Assembly: GCA_000469685.2 (NCBI GenBank)
Contig: LS997565.1
Coordinates: forward strand, 47,110,810 to 47,174,809
Source: Haemonchus contortus
Lineage: Eukaryota; Nematoda; Chromadorea; Rhabditida; Trichostrongylidae
Direction: 5' to 3'
DNA: 64,000 bases
The translations under genes and the position numbers were made by a program. Below the pieces are notes generated by a model, which ran no database searches, was not told the origin of the DNA, and worked only from the letters and a program-made list of their open reading frames with translations. Position 1 is the stretch's first letter; each line of letters opens with the position of its first letter. Of the stretch, positions 60,366-64,000 are shown one piece after another.

Positions 60366-60633
60366 GGTGGTGGTGCAATGGTAAGTGGCGCACTACCTCA
60401 CACGCATGGTAGCGGGTTCGGATTCGAGATCGATGTCTGCTTGCACGAACGAGGTTTTCCATCACTCCGGGGGTCGGTTAATTGGTACCGGATTCTTGTG
60501 GAAGGATAAGAACACTGACTTGTACATCGACCGCAAGTCATTGTATGGACCACACAGGCATTCAATACGCCACTACGATTTCGAACAGGAAGTCGAATGC
60601 GGGGCGCACCACTCAGACGTGTTTGATTAATGC
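60366..60633 (+). repeat. tRNA-derived SINE copy
   Basis: It opens with TGGTGGTGCAATGGTAAGTGG and has a B-box-like GCGGGTTCGGATTCGAG. The body keeps GGTCGGTTAATTGGTACCGG, GTGGAAGGATAAGAACACTG, GACTTGTACATCG, CAAGTCATTGTATGG and an end at TTTGATTAATGCC, parallel to the copy at 8632-8905. Confidence 0.75.
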
Positions 60634-62539
60634 CAAAAGATTTCGAGACTTCTAGACTAACGTTTGTGAGTGGTGCTAGTTTGATCTGTGCAGACTGTAC
60701 AAAATGAAGTACCCCTTTTCAAGAAAGCGAATAAAACCTTTCGTCTTCACCGAGCTGCTATAAATTGAGTTAAATAACAATAGAAAATGTGAATGCACGC
60801 TTCACACAAGTCTTCTAGACCTCATTGGAATAGGTATTCGTACGTGGCACACTGTAATACAAGAAAAATCTTATACATAATTACTCCGCACCCACACTTT
60901 CTTTTTTGGATGTAGCTTTCATAACTTAACACCTGTCTCCAAACATTTTGTACTTATGATACCAATGGAAGTTCTAGTAACGCAGCGGTCATATGCCATT
61001 TATTTTTTGCGACAACGTCAGTCGGCTTGTATCATATCCATCATTTTCTGACTCTAATCGTAACAGATTTCACTGGGATGCCAATCGGACACCAGGAGAG
61101 CCACTAGAGCGATGGCCAGTTCTTTTTACATAGCTTTGACCGAAAGGGGAAAGAGAGGGCGATCTGTACATGTGCTCATTTGATCCATTGTGCCTTATAC
61201 ATTCCTAACTTGGTCTACTAACCTCGTGAAGTTCACTTAATGTTATTCATTAAGGTTCATATTTTAGGAGATCAGCCGAGGCAATTCTGCTGACGATGGT
61301 AAACAGCGTTCCCCCACATTACTATTTCTATCACATTCTAGTGAAAACTTGTCTTTCTTCAGTTAAAAGACCTATATTCATAGAAGCATTTGATGTTCCT
61401 TTCATAAACGAATCACGCGGCGTGAAATAAAGGTCCAGAGCCGATACTTCATATTTTGAAGACTCGAGCTTTGCGAGGAAAGCTTGAGGAAAGCCTAGTG
61501 GTTGTGTCATTGTGGCTGGCTAGTGGAAATATAGCTTTTCTTCCCTCTGGAGGCTGTGCTATGTACACAGCTGAAAGAATGGCGGTGGAGAAAATTCGAA
61601 TATTGTCGTAAAAATTCATCCCACAACCATGATATCACTGAACGCCATCATTTTCCTTATGGAAGCACCAACCAGCTATAGCGCGATTGTGATAGATTTT
61701 TCTTCTCTTTTTTTTACTTTTCTCCTTTTCTTTCCTTTATCGTTGTCATTTGCGTTCATAGTTTTGTCTTCACTGTTACCTATTCTCCAGTGGTCTCATT
61801 CTCACGGATTCGTAAGCTATTGCGTGTTCCCTGAGCGCATTAAATGAAATGAAATATTAGTTCCGTAAGAAACTTTTAGTCGAAGCAGTAGGCTAACTAG
61901 TGAATCAGTGGATTTCAAATTAATCAAATGTTTTGAACGTAAAAATACGGTGGGAAACCTTATTACACCTGTTGCATACATAATACCAGGCAATTGCTTA
62001 GTAAGTTGGATTACAAAAACTGTGGCGACGCAGCATATGAAAACACTTGTCTAGTCCAGTCTGCACTGGAAGGAATTTCTCCTTACCCAGTGAGTAAGTT
62101 CTGTAGAAGTATGTAGAGCAGAGCTTGAAGGTAAAAAGTAGTGCTCTCCTTAGCCCCAAAACAAAAGTAAGTATTCAATTGTATGTCTGTTATGCATACT
62201 GTATAATAGGGTGGCTCAATAGAATAGGAATGATATTTCGGAAACGACAAAATAGATCCTGTATGTTGTTCAAGCGGCTTCATTCTGTAACAACCACCTT
62301 TGAAGTCACGCTTAAGCTTATCTCAGGCGAGCGCAAGTGCTCTCTTCAGCTTCTGGTTCAGTGGTTAGCTATATAAGTAGAAAGAGTAAGCAAGTACCAA
62401 GAGTAATAAACAATTTCGCTTTCTGATAAGTGGCCTGCCATCATTATTTTTCTATTACTACGATTCAAAGGTGGTTCAGAAGTTAATTCGACAGATCACC
62501 TTACGGCTCCCAGTGTCCTCGGAACAACTACACAATTCT
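60634..62539. other. Intergenic, one small LINE relic
   Basis: At 61078-61143 the plus strand encodes DANRTPGEPLERWPVLFT, a decayed form of the LINE segment at 53113 ([15 protein letters not shown]), then a stop. A pyrimidine-rich tract lies around 61698-61750. No gene recognised. Confidence 0.45.
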
Positions 62540-63179
62540 CCAAAAGTCGCTGCATTCAAAGACTCCCGCAATTGTCGGGCGATTGGTTTTTTCTTTCTGA
62601 AACGTCTAAGGAGCCCTTGTCCTTGATCCAACTAAGAACATCAATGGAGCCTCGGCTATTGGAAAAGGCGCCTTCTACTGGAAAATTCCCATACCCAGAT
62701 GCGCCTGTGCGAAGGCTGTGCCGTGGCTATCATAATCTTCACAGATCATCTTCAGAAACTACGACTGATCAATAATGAAGTGGGTTCAGAATAACGAGTT
62801 TTCTTGAAAACTTTAAACCTTCTGAATATTACCATTCCAAGATAGAAAGGAGGAATCATACCTTGGATGAAAAACTGTTGAAAAATAGCGATGAGGAAAA
62901 CAAGTAACAAACGCTTATTACTCAAAAAACAGTGCAACAAAGCTCGTCTTACTGAACATCTACATTAATTTCAATTATTTATTTATTTTGTACATTGCTC
63001 TTGTGAAACACACCTCCATAGTGAATTTGCTTTGATCGTTCAAATCGTTCACAAATCATACATCGTTCACAACAACACTTTTGATCCTGGTACGACTAGG
63101 TAGGGCGTAATGTTATTAAGACAACAACACGTGCAGAAGACATATCGCTTTCTGAGGTGTTTGAGATAGAGAAAAAGGG
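62540..63179 (-). other. 3' flank of gene G, homologous to the 3' flank of gene D
   Basis: The complement of 62540-62740 encodes the same relic peptide as 25533-25727. The following stretch to 63179 shares blocks with 25750-26168, such as GTTGAAAAAT, AACAACACTTTT...CCTGGTAC and GAGATAGAGAAA. The order and distance to the last exon are the same behind both genes. Confidence 0.6.
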
Positions 63180-63318
63180 CTAAATGACTGTTATGCCCTC
63201 CTTTCCGCCTGTAGATTGATTTCTCCGAGGCCCTGGGCCAAGTGTCACTGCTTGAACTTTAGCCTTTTTTAGAACACGGCAACACAGATGTTTTTGGAAG
63301 ACAATGCGATATTCTTTG
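63180..63318 (-). CDS. Gene G (partial): last exon of an srsx-family receptor
   Basis: A TGCATTTCAG acceptor is followed by a 139-nt exon, the same length as exon 7 of gene D, encoding KEYRIVFQKHLCCRVLKKAK and a basic tail to TAG. The gene D counterpart reads REYRRAFQKHLCCRGPKK, so the two are close paralogs. The preceding exon (TM6-TM7) is not found before the window ends at 64000, as expected if intron 6 is of gene D length (about 0.8 kb). The gene therefore continues off the right edge. Confidence 0.8.
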
Positions 63319-64000
63319 CTGAAATGCAGTAGTATTTCAGAATTAGACAAGAAAAATTGATTCTCCTTGTTGAGGGACATTGGACATGCTTGGTTTCGCA
63401 GCTTTGAATGCACAACCGAGCGATTATTAAGTTTCGACCATACAAGTTTCCTACAACTCACATTTCCCGGTTCTAAATTTTACGTTACACCATTGTCAAC
63501 TTGTCCAGATACTCACTTCTATCGCTAAGATCTCGTACAACCCTCATTTTGTACTTTTTTTGGAGCCCAATATTCTTCGGAATCGGTCGACTTTGCGCTA
63601 CCTTTGCCACCTTTGCACTTGTTTGCACCGCCATAACCTTGTTGATCCATTAAAGAGGTACCTCAAAATTGCTGTGAGCTGTGCCTCAAATTCTCTTCTC
63701 ATGTTGTATAAGAACAATTCAAAACATAGCTAAATAACATGATAAAGTTGCGTTATGCACAAAAAAGAGAAACAAATCAGGATGAATTCTACGTGGCCAT
63801 CCACCTAAGGGCACCAAAGGCATTCCTCTCTTATGGTTAGTACCGCAGGATTTGAGCGAAGCCCTGTTCGCTTCAGTTCTTTGACGATCTTCATAAAAAA
63901 AACCGTTTTTTTTAGGAAACAGGGATTTTTCACACCACTATAACTATCACTGTCCGTATCTTTGTGCTATAGCCTCGGGGGAGGCAAGGATTTCGAAGGA
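63319..64000. other. Intron 6 of gene G, to the window edge
   Basis: No exon is recognisable before the edge. Confidence 0.5.

Overview
This window is nuclear DNA from a nematode, most likely a strongylid (hookworm-like, clade V) species. The evidence is a cluster of spliced seven-transmembrane chemoreceptor genes that I assign to the nematode srsx family, introns with nematode-type TTTCAG acceptors, and a heavy load of mariner, Tc1-like, SINE and LINE relics. The species cannot be named from the sequence. Nearly all long ORFs here are shadows; the real coding content is short exons that must be joined.

Four receptor genes can be rebuilt end to end, each with seven exons in the same phase pattern. 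Gene A is on the + strand (5980-10386, 303 aa). Gene D is on the - strand (26169-35523, 311 aa), as are gene E (44366-49788, 315 aa) and gene F (52896-58720, 308 aa). Exons 2, 3 and 6 are always, or nearly always, 99, 132 and 202 nt. A fifth copy, B (- strand, 11414-14605), keeps only exons 1-3 and has a TAA inside exon 3, so it is a pseudogene. A sixth, G, enters from the right edge with only its last exon (63180-63318, - strand). A and B are convergent; D, E, F and G form a tandem array in one orientation. All are predicted plasma-membrane GPCRs, presumably of chemosensory neurons.

The rest is introns and intergenic DNA filled with mobile DNA. I see four mariner-type relics with TA-flanked inverted termini (21613-22868, 31249-32435, 35944-36742, 41241-42116) and four ~500-bp Tc1-like MITEs with CAGTAGCGCTC ends. 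There is a 1.2-kb Tc1/mariner-like element (3788-4994) with a deleted derivative at 22973-23310. A GC-rich palindromic MITE occurs in two receptor introns, and a tRNA-derived SINE family is dispersed through the window. Two large fold-back repeats lie at 11685-13822 and 40607-41092. LINE fragments and a tandem ~0.4-0.5-kb duplication (19044-19932) are also present. Two homologous degenerate coding relics (15340-16450 and 38480-39700) and homologous 3' flanks behind genes D and G show that the locus grew by segmental duplication.

The points most worth following are a GC-AG intron at the same position in genes A and B, a conserved splice acceptor just upstream of every receptor start codon, and the fold-back elements. 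I found no CRISPR array, operon, rRNA gene or convincing functional tRNA gene.
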